This document shows, piece by piece, positions 7,659-15,929 of a stretch of DNA of 36,536 nucleotides. The DNA lies in contig NZ_BCRM01000041.1 of assembly GCF_001552595.1 (NCBI RefSeq), positions 1 through 36,536 on the forward strand, given 5' to 3'. The notes under the pieces were generated by a model that was not told the DNA's origin, made no database searches, and saw only the letters and a list, made by a program, of their open reading frames with translations. Made by a program: the position numbers and the translations under genes. This DNA is from Rhodococcus erythropolis NBRC 15567. GTDB lineage: Bacteria; Actinomycetota; Actinomycetes; Mycobacteriales; Mycobacteriaceae. The first letter of the stretch is position 1; each line of letters starts with the position of its first letter.

Positions 7659-8606
7659 ATGACCGGCGTTTTCCATGACACACAGGCCGGTGAGGTCACC
7701 GAGACGTGGTCGATGTCCAGTTCGGTGCTGTTGCAAACAGAATCGATCGATATCGAAGTCTTCTGCCGGTCGACAGAATTGCGAGGCGAAGTTCTCGAAT
7801 CCCGGCGCAAACTTACAGAGTTAAGTCTCGAATTTGCGCTCGCTGTCGGTCGCGCCGGGTTCGAGCGCGAAGGATACGCACGTTTGGAATCGGCAAAAAT
7901 CACACGATTGGCTCTCGAATATTTCGGCGGCGAGGATCAATCTGAAATCGGCCCGAGTGGCTACGAGAGGTTCCGAAGGGCGGTAGCTGAATTCGCGAAA
8001 GAATCCAGTGAGCTCGGTCGTGATCTGGCTGAACGGCAGCAAGCGATGGATGAAGCCGGCACCCGATTCGTCGAACAGCTAGCGCAGCACGTGGAATCGT
8101 TCACTCCCCTCTCCGAGGATCGATTCCCTATCACCTACATTGCACTTGACGTAGTGGGGTTGCATTCTTTGGGAGCGCGGCTCGACTCCGGGAGGTATCC
8201 AACGGGGCCGGCTGCCCGCGAAGGTTACGTTGTCGATCCGGCGGAAGTCATCGGCCGATTCGTCTATCCGGCTGTCGCGTCATTCGATCTGAGTCCGGGT
8301 ATCGCCAACACGTTGGCCGGCGACTTGTACTCGACGCTGGAGAAGATGCCGATCCCGGTGTACGGGTCGGTCCCCGAATCGATCAAATCCCTCATCTCAT
8401 CATTGAGTGGAACCGGATTCGTCGGAGCGATCGGCTACTCCAGCGGTCTCGAGAGCGTGACGTTGACGTGTTTCAGTGCGGGGGCCGCATTCATCTTCTG
8501 GTTCGGACGACCTCACATGACAACCGTTCGCGACACATCGAACGAATGGTTGAAGCGGAAGCTCAACAGCAAACTGGGACTAGCTGAGGACCAAGACACG
8601 GACTAG
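7659..8606 (+). CDS. hypothetical protein in the Fic/HEPN accessory island
   Basis: The product has 315 residues. I chose ATG 7659 because CGGAGGA lies 7 bases upstream; the frame stays open for another 83 codons upstream but that part lacks protein character. Residues 40-145 are charged and helical, probably coiled coil (RGEVLESRRKLTELSLEFA and following). Residues 150-285 are mixed alpha/beta with a hydrophobic stretch near the end (VTLTCFSAGAAFIFWF). There is no signal peptide and no recognised motif. It lies 238 bases after the Fic gene, so it probably has its own promoter, and it converges on the HEPN-like gene. No function is assigned. Confidence 0.65.
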   Translation: MTGVFHDTQAGEVTETWSMSSSVLLQTESIDIEVFCRSTELRGEVLESRRKLTELSLEFALAVGRAGFEREGYARLESAKITRLALEYFGGEDQSEIGPSGYERFRRAVAEFAKESSELGRDLAERQQAMDEAGTRFVEQLAQHVESFTPLSEDRFPITYIALDVVGLHSLGARLDSGRYPTGPAAREGYVVDPAEVIGRFVYPAVASFDLSPGIANTLAGDLYSTLEKMPIPVYGSVPESIKSLISSLSGTGFVGAIGYSSGLESVTLTCFSAGAAFIFWFGRPHMTTVRDTSNEWLKRKLNSKLGLAEDQDTD

Positions 8607-8707
8607 CCGCCTTCGGCGTCTGGCCCGGCAACTTCGTGTGAGTTGGCTCGCTGTTCCTTCCGCTGTACCGATGCTGTACCTGACGTAGCCTCGACCGGCG
8701 AGTTCCG

Positions 8708-9943
8708 TTAGGCGGAAAAATGGGTCCGGGGACCGGTGGCGCTGATATTTCTGAAACCAACCAGTGCCTCGAATCGCTTCACCGATGTACCCAGTTCGAG
8801 CGTCCCGCACAGGGCGGAAATCGCTAGAGTTACTCCGTCAGCATCCATCGCGCCGATCTTCCGGATCGCCCTTGGCGCACCGCGGCCAAGCGTGTGAGTT
8901 CCGAGTACCGTGCCTAGAAACGGTTCTGCCATCACGACCGGCCCCGGTACCAACTCGACGATCGATCCTCCCGTCGGCGCAAATCTCGTATCGACTGTCC
9001 TCGGACTCTCGTCGTCCGATATCACGATCTTGATTTGGGAGAAGAGATTTTGCGTCAGCAGCTCCCATCCGCCCTGGACAAATCCACCAGACTGGTGCGA
9101 CACACCTAACCGTGCAGCCACCAACGCGCTGATGTAGGTCCACAGTGAGTCCAATGATGTTTCGAGCTGGCGCCGGCTCTTGTCATCTTGCGGTAAGTGG
9201 TACTCCTGGCCTTGTTTGGCATGCATGAGGCCGGACCGCTCGTCGCCGTACATGTTCTTGTAGATCCACTCCACTGCCGAGGCCGCATCGGTGGGCGCTA
9301 ATGATGCAATCGGCACGTGCTGATCGGCAGCTCGTAGCGCCTTTTTGAACCATTCTCCTTCGCCCTCGAGGCGGCCGTTGGTCTTGATTTTTCTGGGGCG
9401 AATATCGCTGAGTATTGCTTCGAAGGCAAGGAACATGTTCCGGTAGGAGTCAAAAAGGTACTCCGAGGTTCGCGACATTCGGATGAATCGAAAAGCATCG
9501 TGTTGGGTCGGCGTCGGCGGCGGTACTTGCGGGATCGGATTGCCGTCCGCATCGACGGCCGTAACGGTCGCCGTGAAGCTTGACGTCAGCGTGCGAACCA
9601 CGTTTGCGCGGAGCACTATTCCGTTCGAATCGGGCCACCAAACGAAGCACTGGTCAAAAGCGTCGCGAATAGCGGCGTCGCACAATCCGCGAGCAGACAT
9701 GTAGTCCAGGCCGTTATTGGCGGCCGCCAGGGCTGCGGTGTGGCTTCCATCAGGACCTGCCCCCGAGTGTCCGTAGACGACAACTGCTTTGACGCCTGCT
9801 GCTACTTGAATTGTCCAGCCGGAGAGCTGAATTGCCGCATTCTGAGCTGGACTGTTGCGGAGCAGGAAGACCGCGCCATTTCCCGGAGGATGCGCGGAGT
9901 CTTGGAGCGCCATGCCCGCGAAGGTGCCTACAGTCATGGCCAC
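8708..9943 (-). CDS. unknown protein with a HEPN-like Rx4H segment
   Basis: The product has 411 residues and starts at GTG 9943 or ATG 9937. The middle region, residues 160-285, is alpha-helical (SYRNMFLAFEAILSDI, then WIYKNMYGDERSGLMHAK). R236-x4-H241 fits the Rx4-6H signature of HEPN proteins, many of which are ribonucleases of toxin-antitoxin and antiphage systems. The N-terminal 150 residues are beta-rich with a GHSGAGPDG loop, and the C-terminal 120 residues are mixed. It is transcribed leftward, divergent from nothing close, with its promoter in 9944-10016. The HEPN call is based on this motif in a helical setting and is tentative. Confidence 0.65.
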   Translation of the reverse strand: MAMTVGTFAGMALQDSAHPPGNGAVFLLRNSPAQNAAIQLSGWTIQVAAGVKAVVVYGHSGAGPDGSHTAALAAANNGLDYMSARGLCDAAIRDAFDQCFVWWPDSNGIVLRANVVRTLTSSFTATVTAVDADGNPIPQVPPPTPTQHDAFRFIRMSRTSEYLFDSYRNMFLAFEAILSDIRPRKIKTNGRLEGEGEWFKKALRAADQHVPIASLAPTDAASAVEWIYKNMYGDERSGLMHAKQGQEYHLPQDDKSRRQLETSLDSLWTYISALVAARLGVSHQSGGFVQGGWELLTQNLFSQIKIVISDDESPRTVDTRFAPTGGSIVELVPGPVVMAEPFLGTVLGTHTLGRGAPRAIRKIGAMDADGVTLAISALCGTLELGTSVKRFEALVGFRNISATGPRTHFSA

Positions 9944-10016
9944 AGTGTGCCGTTTGACGGGGAGGAATCGCTAGGCCACGTTGACAAATTGCGACAGGTT
10001 GCGGGCACTTGAATGA

Positions 10017-10055
10017 CATCAGGACCCACGCCGGTGTCGGGTATGGGTCCTGATG
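10017..10055 (-). terminator. terminator of the leftward transfer operon
   Basis: A perfect 12-bp stem (catcaggaccca at 10017-10028 paired with tgggtcctgatg at 10044-10055) has a 15-base loop. It lies 70 bases after the last transfer-operon stop codon (10125), and also upstream of the HEPN-like gene, which it would insulate from transfer transcription. Confidence 0.75.
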
Positions 10056-10124
10056 ATCGAACGATGTCACGTTTGACGTAAATCCTCGAGGTAGGTCAAC
10101 GTCATGGGCACGAGACCAGCCCGG

Positions 10125-10937
10125 CTATCGGCCGGTGTGTTGGCGTTCCTGGCTGCGGCCCTTGCTCGGACGTCCTTTCCTGGCGACCGGCGGTTTACCA
10201 GTCCCGGTCTGCACCGCTCCTCGGGGATGCTTGGCCTGGTCGAGATCGGCCGTCATCCGGGCGCCGATCGTTTCCTTGTCCACTCCTCCGGCGTTCATGT
10301 CGGCGGCGAGGGCATCGCGCCGTTCGGCTGAGTCGTACTCGGCTTCTGCGGCTGCGCGATGAGCGTCTGCATCTTCGGCGATTTCAGTTTCGGCCGACGT
10401 ACCGTCGGCTTCCGTCGCCGTCTTGTCGAGCCGATCGGCTTCGGCCATCAACTCGGAGGCCTTCACGTTCTCGCGTTCGGCGAGTTCCTGTTCGGCGGTC
10501 GCGGCCCGCTTGGCTTCTTCGGCTGCTTGGAGCAGGTTCGCGATTTCTCGTGGGTCGATCCCGGGGGCGCCCGCGTCGATTCCGTACCGTGTCTGGACTT
10601 CCTTGCGGATGCGATCTGCGGCGTCGGCTGCGGGCTGCGAGTGGTCCTGCCAGCCGCGGGCCTGCTGCCAGCTGTCGGCGATCTGCGCGTGGGTAGCGTC
10701 CTCCCACCAGCGGTCCGTCATCACCGGACGTAGCTGCGCCTCGATCGCGCTGCGTTCGGCGACGAGCCGTTCGCGCAGTTCGCGGGCCGCCTGCACGCTT
10801 TTGGCTTCGGCGTCGCGGATCTGCTTCTCCCGTGCGCGACCCATCTGCTCCGCGAGACGGGACGCAGACTGCAAGCCGACCCGGAACATGCGCGTGAGTT
10901 CTTGATTGACCTCACCGATTTCGTCGTGCTCTGACAT
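10125..10937 (-). CDS. coiled-coil protein at the end of the transfer operon
   Basis: The product has 270 residues and starts at ATG 10937, overlapping the previous stop by one base (TGATG). Nearly the whole protein is charged helix rich in Ala, Glu, Arg and Gln (residues 10-70 and 135-215), with a small aromatic patch between them (DRWWEDATHAQIADSWQQA). The C-terminal 40 residues are basic and Gly/Pro-rich. It has no membrane segment. Its position next to the coupling protein suggests a cytoplasmic scaffold or DNA-side adaptor of the secretion machine. This is inference; I do not recognise the family. Confidence 0.7.
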   Translation of the reverse strand: MSEHDEIGEVNQELTRMFRVGLQSASRLAEQMGRAREKQIRDAEAKSVQAARELRERLVAERSAIEAQLRPVMTDRWWEDATHAQIADSWQQARGWQDHSQPAADAADRIRKEVQTRYGIDAGAPGIDPREIANLLQAAEEAKRAATAEQELAERENVKASELMAEADRLDKTATEADGTSAETEIAEDADAHRAAAEAEYDSAERRDALAADMNAGGVDKETIGARMTADLDQAKHPRGAVQTGTGKPPVARKGRPSKGRSQERQHTGR

Positions 10938-11707
10938 CAGTTGTTGCCTTCCTTGTGGGGTGACGGCGCTGTGGGCGCGGATTCAGGGGAGAGACGCATG
11001 TCGGGGAACATCGACGACGGTGCGGGTTCAGTCGGCAAGGGCACGATCGCGAAGTCGCCGCCGGCATGACCGCTGCGGACCGAGCACGCTTTGAACGTGC
11101 CCTCTGGATCGAAAAGCTGTGCCATGTGGTGGTCGGCGTGATCGCGCCACCACACACTCATTCCGGTCGAGGGATCCAGGCGCAGACGCTCCCATGCGCG
11201 CCACAGGGCTTCCAACCGGGAGATAGCTTCGGCGTGTTTCCACCACTGCGTGCACCAGTTCCTTGACGTCCCCTCGATCACCTCACGCCGATAGACAGGG
11301 GCGATGCGTTCGCGCACGAACTCCTCTACCGATCCGAACACCAGTTCCGGTTCTGCCGGCTGCTCCGGCTCCGGCTCCGGTTCCGGATTGGCGAGTGAAA
11401 TTTCGAGCTGCGACAGCAACCGGGCCGCCGCCGCGGCTTCGAGTCGCGCGTACAGCTCTGGAGTGAGGATTTCCGCCCACTTCGCTTCGGCGATCGCGTC
11501 GGCTTCCTTCTGGATGCGTTTGAGAACTGCCTTGCCGACCATCGCCTCGAGGTTCTCGCTCAGCGGCGCTTCGACGTTCGGTTCATCTCCTCCGCTTAGG
11601 GGCGTGTACGCGGATGGGGGTGGATAGTCCTCATCATCGGGCGGCAGATAGTCAGCCTCACCCGGATCGAAATCGTCCTCCGGTGGTGGCTCGAACGGCG
11701 CGGTCAC
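10937..11707 (-). CDS. DUF4913 family protein of the transfer operon
   Basis: The product has 256 residues and starts at GTG 11707, overlapping the coupling protein stop by 4 bases. The first 45 residues are acidic and Pro-rich. Residues 45-125 are helical, followed by an E-P repeat linker. The conserved C-terminal block contains NWCTQWWKHAEAISRLEALW and SVWWRDHADHHMAQLFDPEG, the hallmark of DUF4913, an actinobacterial family that regularly neighbours coupling protein genes. No activity is established. The Trp/His-rich core and the gene order suggest an adaptor between relaxosome and coupling protein (inference). Confidence 0.85.
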   Translation of the reverse strand: MTAPFEPPPEDDFDPGEADYLPPDDEDYPPPSAYTPLSGGDEPNVEAPLSENLEAMVGKAVLKRIQKEADAIAEAKWAEILTPELYARLEAAAAARLLSQLEISLANPEPEPEPEQPAEPELVFGSVEEFVRERIAPVYRREVIEGTSRNWCTQWWKHAEAISRLEALWRAWERLRLDPSTGMSVWWRDHADHHMAQLFDPEGTFKACSVRSGHAGGDFAIVPLPTEPAPSSMFPDMRLSPESAPTAPSPHKEGNN

Positions 11708-13530
11708 AGCGACACCGCCTCACGCGCAGCCCCCGCGTGGTCTGGCTTGAGCCATTCGGACAGGCCTTCTTCTGCTTCCGCCAACGTCGCCGGGGCTGCC
11801 GGATCGTGGGCTTCGATTGACGCCCTGATCTGGTCGGCGTGCGGGCCGGCCATCCACGGCGCCGTCCGTACGATCACAGGCCGGTTACCGGAGGAACGTA
11901 CGATCGCCCGGCCACGTGGCAGTGCTTCGAGTTCGGATTCGGTGAACGTACGAACTTTGGTGCGCTGCTTGGAAGTGGATCGGCCTTGCGAGGAGGCTGT
12001 GACCGACCCGGTGATCTCCCAATGGTCACCGATCGCGGTGGACATGTCCCGAAGGAACACCCCGTCATCGACGGCGACACCACCGCCGTAGACCTTGACG
12101 TTCGCCGCCGACCACAGTTTCTTCATCCCGCGTTCGCCCCACACCTCCACACCCTGTGACCAGGACTGCAAGATCGCCATGATGATGATTCCGCGTGAAC
12201 CGTAGTGGCTGTAGAGGCTAGGCAGCTTGGACCAGCGCACGACGTTGGCCACCTCGTCGAGAGGAGCGACGAGAGGAACAGGCAGACGTCCCTTCGGCGA
12301 GGTGGTCGCGATTTCTTCGGCTGCGTCGATCACGGCGACGGTCAACGCCGTAACCAATGGGCCGGCCGAACCGTTGCCCTCGCGGGAAAGGCTGTAGAGC
12401 GTGCCTCCGGAACGAACGAATTCACGAGGATCGAAATGCGGCCGCGGATCGGACAAACCGTCCGACGTCACCCAGGGATGAATCGTCCTGATCTTGAGCG
12501 AGCGGATCATCTTCTTGGCAGTACCGAACACACCGCCGCGTTGTTTGTCGGGTGCGTTGTACTGCCCGGCCAGGCCGTCCGCCTGCAATCCGTACCCATG
12601 TTGGCGAAGGATCTTCACCGCTTCCTGGTTCTGCACGTCCGTGACCCACGTATATGCCTGTGTGATCGGGCGGCGATCGAGTGCCGCAGCCAGGAACAGT
12701 GCCGCCAACAGATCCTTTCCTTCCGGATCGAAGAATGCGTCCGTCTTCGCTTCGAGTCCGTCGTCACCGGAGGCGAAATGATCGGCCAGGTCGGCGGCCC
12801 TGACTTCGTCGGTCACCCACGTGAGCGGATTCCACCACCAGCTCGGTTCCTCATTGGCGACCCTCTGCGGATCGAACACCCAGACTTGCGAGCCCATTGC
12901 CGCTCGAACGTCGCGGGTCGCGTCGACGACATCGCGCTTGTTCGACGTCGTCAGGACTGCGCCGGGAGCATCGAGAACTGCGGGGATGACGCGACTGGTC
13001 GACTTACCGGTGCGAGGACCCCAAATATCGACGTGCAGGTCCTCCCAGCTGCCGCGCAACATCGGGGCCGACCCGAACACCGGCTTGCTCGGCAGCAACA
13101 GGTACCCGAGCTGGATGCCGACAACGTCGTCGGGACGGAGCCTCACCTGCAAGGATTCGGCTTTTGCCCGGCATGCCTGTTCCGTCAACGAAGCGATGTC
13201 GCGACCGCGGCCCATGTACTTGGCCAGCTCGTCGACGCGGGTGCTGTCCCGCTTGCGCAGGATCAACAACCACATGCCCACTGCGACCAGCACGATCAAT
13301 GCCAAGGCGAAGGCAATCGCCACTACGCTCGCACCGGACTCCCACACGAGATCACCCTTGATCAGGCCCGCGACCATCGCCATCGGATTGACCGGAACAT
13401 CCTGCTCGGTGCCGAACTGCATCGCAACGGAGGCGCCGACGACGCCGGCAACCGCGATCCCGGCGCACACACCGAGCACCTCGAACGCCACGTCACCTTG
13501 ACTGGGATCACGCACAGAACCCTTACTCAT
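11704..13530 (-). CDS. type IV secretion coupling protein (VirD4/TraD-like ATPase)
   Basis: The product has 608 residues and starts at ATG 13530, with GGAGA upstream. Two transmembrane helices lie near residues 18-38 and 68-92. The ATPase domain has a P-loop G171-PRTGKS-T (K176) and a Walker B VAPLDEVAN (D425, E426). Coupling proteins of this kind are hexameric membrane ATPases that recruit the relaxase-DNA complex and drive it into the channel. The length fits the family. It sits between the split VirB4 genes and the DUF4913 gene. The gene is separated from the previous one by 86 bases that contain a mini-ORF. The function is well supported by motifs and context. Confidence 0.9.
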   Translation of the reverse strand: MSKGSVRDPSQGDVAFEVLGVCAGIAVAGVVGASVAMQFGTEQDVPVNPMAMVAGLIKGDLVWESGASVVAIAFALALIVLVAVGMWLLILRKRDSTRVDELAKYMGRGRDIASLTEQACRAKAESLQVRLRPDDVVGIQLGYLLLPSKPVFGSAPMLRGSWEDLHVDIWGPRTGKSTSRVIPAVLDAPGAVLTTSNKRDVVDATRDVRAAMGSQVWVFDPQRVANEEPSWWWNPLTWVTDEVRAADLADHFASGDDGLEAKTDAFFDPEGKDLLAALFLAAALDRRPITQAYTWVTDVQNQEAVKILRQHGYGLQADGLAGQYNAPDKQRGGVFGTAKKMIRSLKIRTIHPWVTSDGLSDPRPHFDPREFVRSGGTLYSLSREGNGSAGPLVTALTVAVIDAAEEIATTSPKGRLPVPLVAPLDEVANVVRWSKLPSLYSHYGSRGIIIMAILQSWSQGVEVWGERGMKKLWSAANVKVYGGGVAVDDGVFLRDMSTAIGDHWEITGSVTASSQGRSTSKQRTKVRTFTESELEALPRGRAIVRSSGNRPVIVRTAPWMAGPHADQIRASIEAHDPAAPATLAEAEEGLSEWLKPDHAGAAREAVSL

Positions 13531-13592
13531 GACTGATCTCCGTTACTGTCGACGGCGGCACTGACGGGGGAAGTGAGTATTCGTCGAAACAT
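13527..13592 (-). CDS. possible 21-codon leader ORF coupled to the coupling protein gene
   Basis: In the 86-base gap upstream of the coupling protein, an ATG at 13592 opens a 21-residue frame (MFRRILTSPVSAAVDSNGDQ, then Ser) whose TGA overlaps the ATG of the coupling protein gene (ATGA). No strong ribosome binding site precedes it. It might set translation of the large ATPase by coupling. The size is too small for certainty. Confidence 0.25.
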   Translation of the reverse strand: MFRRILTSPVSAAVDSNGDQS

Positions 13593-13616
13593 GGTGTTTA
13601 CTACCAACTTTCGGAT

Positions 13617-13868
13617 TTACGTGTTGTCCGTCGGTATCTCGACGACGGTGGTCAATGTGACGGCGTAACCGGCACGTGGTCTGCCCGTCAACGATGTTCC
13701 CGTTACTTGAGCGGGGATGACGGTGTGTGAATGGCCTTGTACTGCAACGAAACGGTGTTTCGTTTCGAGGTCGGCGACCAGGTCGTGCATCTTCTGTACT
13801 GCACTCTGCAACGCGGCCGACGGCTCACCGACTTCGGTGGCGGTGCTGTAAAGGAAGATATGCGTCAT
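13617..13868 (-). CDS. hypothetical protein of the transfer operon, 83 residues
   Basis: The start is ATG 13868, directly adjacent to the TAA of the upstream gene. The first half is helical (SAALQSAVQKMHDLVADLET) and the second half is predicted beta strand (AGYAVTLTTVVEIP). It has no membrane segment or signal peptide. Tight packing between the transposase-like protein and the coupling protein supports it being a real operon member. I do not recognise a family. Confidence 0.6.
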   Translation of the reverse strand: MTHIFLYSTATEVGEPSAALQSAVQKMHDLVADLETKHRFVAVQGHSHTVIPAQVTGTSLTGRPRAGYAVTLTTVVEIPTDNT

Positions 13869-14171
13869 TTACAGGCCTCTGTTCGCGGCGATCAGTCCAC
13901 GGTTCACTTCGCGTAGCGCTTCGAGTTCGACGCGGAGGGAATGTATTTCGGAATCCGGGGCGCACGGTTGCGGTTTCACGGCGTCCGCGCCTTCCCGCTG
14001 CCGCCACCATGCCCGCACGGTGGAGGTGTGGATCCCGGTATCGGCGGAGACACGCTCGATAGTCGCCCACAGAGACGGATACTGAGGGCGCAGCTTGTCG
14101 ACCAAAATTACTGTGGCACTGCGCACCTCTGCTCCGTAGCGGTTGCCGCGGGTGCTGCGTTTGCCGCTCAT
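13869..14171 (-). CDS. transposase OrfA-like HTH protein inside the transfer operon
   Basis: The product has 100 residues. It starts at ATG 14171, overlapping the VirB4-like stop by 4 bases (ATGA). Residues 10-60 resemble the helix-turn-helix of IS3-family OrfA proteins (NRYGAEVRSATVILVDKLRP and then DTGIHTSTVRAWWRQRE). Residues 74-100 form the leucine-zipper-like tail (LRVELEALREVNRGLIAANR) that OrfA uses to dimerise. No OrfB, terminal inverted repeats or target duplication are visible, so it looks like a domesticated DNA-binding protein of the operon, perhaps a regulator or a relaxosome factor. The resemblance is by motif reading only. Confidence 0.65.
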   Translation of the reverse strand: MSGKRSTRGNRYGAEVRSATVILVDKLRPQYPSLWATIERVSADTGIHTSTVRAWWRQREGADAVKPQPCAPDSEIHSLRVELEALREVNRGLIAANRGL

Positions 14172-15898
14172 GCCGCATTGTCCTTCGCTGTCTGTGCCGC
14201 GTATCCGGCGTCGGTGGCGTCGACGAACCGACTGTCGGTGTCGTGCCACTGGTATTTCAGTTCTGTGGGGGTCAGGACGGTCTCGAAACGGTGCCCCGGA
14301 ATGCGTTCGGTGCCCTGTTTGAGCAGGAAAAACCCTCGGCCTGGGGGTGGTCCTGGCTTTTCGAGTTGGGCGTCGTAGCCGGCTGGGGACGACAGCGCGG
14401 AGACCCATGCCTTGTCTGCGCGGGTGAACGGAATGATGGAGTCGAGTTTGTCCATCTCGTCCGAGGTCAGGGCTCCCACGATCAACGCTCCGGCGCGTTC
14501 GATGAAGCCCTTGGCTTTCATGATGTCGAAGTCCATTTCGAGCGATTCGAGGTCCTTGACGGTGTGGGTGATCATCACCAGCGCCGTTCCGACGGTGCGG
14601 GTCAGGCGGGTGAGGGCGTCGACGCGGCTGACCATTCCAGGGCCGGCGAGGACTCGCCAGAATTCGTCGAGCACCGCCAGGAAGAGCAACCGGTCGCGAA
14701 GTCCGCAATCGGCGAGGACGTGTGCGGCTTCGATGGCGCCGAATCCGTCCTCCCAGCATGCGGCCATCACCGCAGCTTCGAGCTTGGTGTCACCGTGGCT
14801 GAGCGCTGAAATGTCCACGCACACCCCGGTCGGTCGATCTTCGCCGGTGAAGTCGATCGGGGTGGTCGTCTGCTGGGAGAACACCTCACCGAGATCGCCG
14901 TCGAGCAGCGCGGACAATGTCTCGAGGAGGGATTCGACCTTGGCGAGGTACTTGTCCTTGTCGCGGGTGTACGCCTTGCGCATCAACTCTTCCGGCGGGT
15001 TCTCGATCAACGTGAGCAGATCCGAGATCAGCGGCGGGTTGTCGTATCCGAAACGGGGGTCCTTTTCGAGTAGGCGCAGCGCCGCGGTGATGATGTTGCG
15101 TTCGGCCTGTGTCAGCGCTGTTCCGCGCTCGATTTCGCACAGCGACTGCATCACTCGCTTGCGGCGTTGGTGAACCTGTTTGATCACTTTCTTCTGCAAG
15201 TCGGGGAAGTCCGCGAGCAGCGGAATCACCGACCCGAGAGCTCCGATCGCGAGCGGGTTGAGGTACCCCTCGCCGTGTCCTAGGCGCACGATCTTGCCGC
15301 GATCGCCGCAGATGATTTCGATTTCCTTGGTGAAGTCGGGTTTGGTGTCGGCGAACACGAACGGGATGTGACCTTGGGCGATGCCGCCGCTGACGAGTTT
15401 GCGGCCCACCGTGGACTTGCCGTTACTGGGCAGGGCGAGCATGAACACGCTGGGGGTGTTCTGTCGGCGTGAACGGTAGGTGGCGGTGATCGGGTCGTAG
15501 TGGAACGAGATGCCGTCGGGATCTTTCCCGAGCGGGGTTCCGACCATTGGATAGGTGCTGCCTACCACCCACGGGGAGAGCCCACATGCCTGCACACTGG
15601 TGCCGCGGAACTCCGGCGGCTTGGGTACGACGCCCATCTTGCCGCCGCCGTGGCCGGCGAAACCACGGTCGGTGAGTTTGGGGGCGCGGCGCCATTTCGG
15701 TTCGGTTCGGGAAGGGTCGCGTGCGAGTTCGGCGGCTTTCGCTGCTGCCTTCTCGTCTGCGATGCGTTGTTTTTCCTCTGCCTGGCGGCGTTTGCGTGCC
15801 GCTGCCATCGGATCGCGTAGGGAAGCATTCTGCTTCTTGCGTCCGGGTTCGTACGTGCCGGTCAGGTCTGCGATCCGGCGGCGCAACATCAAACTCAT
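14168..15898 (-). CDS. VirB4-like ATPase (motor half)
   Basis: The product has 576 residues and starts at ATG 15898, with AGGAG upstream. The N-terminal 70 residues are a charged helix (AAARKRRQAEEKQRIADEK). The P-loop is ALPSNGKST (K161, with Ala in place of the usual first Gly), and the Walker B is LLFLAVLDEFWRV (D411, E412). Another conserved segment, VMITHTVKDLES, follows near residue 441. This is the nucleotide-binding half of VirB4, the ATPase that powers assembly and substrate passage of type IV systems. The usual N-terminal VirB4 domain is missing here and appears to be encoded by the preceding SCO6880-type gene, so VirB4 is split, as in other actinobacterial systems. Confidence 0.88.
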   Translation of the reverse strand: MSLMLRRRIADLTGTYEPGRKKQNASLRDPMAAARKRRQAEEKQRIADEKAAAKAAELARDPSRTEPKWRRAPKLTDRGFAGHGGGKMGVVPKPPEFRGTSVQACGLSPWVVGSTYPMVGTPLGKDPDGISFHYDPITATYRSRRQNTPSVFMLALPSNGKSTVGRKLVSGGIAQGHIPFVFADTKPDFTKEIEIICGDRGKIVRLGHGEGYLNPLAIGALGSVIPLLADFPDLQKKVIKQVHQRRKRVMQSLCEIERGTALTQAERNIITAALRLLEKDPRFGYDNPPLISDLLTLIENPPEELMRKAYTRDKDKYLAKVESLLETLSALLDGDLGEVFSQQTTTPIDFTGEDRPTGVCVDISALSHGDTKLEAAVMAACWEDGFGAIEAAHVLADCGLRDRLLFLAVLDEFWRVLAGPGMVSRVDALTRLTRTVGTALVMITHTVKDLESLEMDFDIMKAKGFIERAGALIVGALTSDEMDKLDSIIPFTRADKAWVSALSSPAGYDAQLEKPGPPPGRGFFLLKQGTERIPGHRFETVLTPTELKYQWHDTDSRFVDATDAGYAAQTAKDNAA

Positions 15899-15929
15899 CG
15901 TTTTCTCCTGTCGGTGGTGGTCGGCCGGT

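Noticed and set aside
12205..13536. 443-residue + strand frame
   Set aside because: It is antisense to the coupling protein gene with Walker motifs; a shadow of its codon bias.
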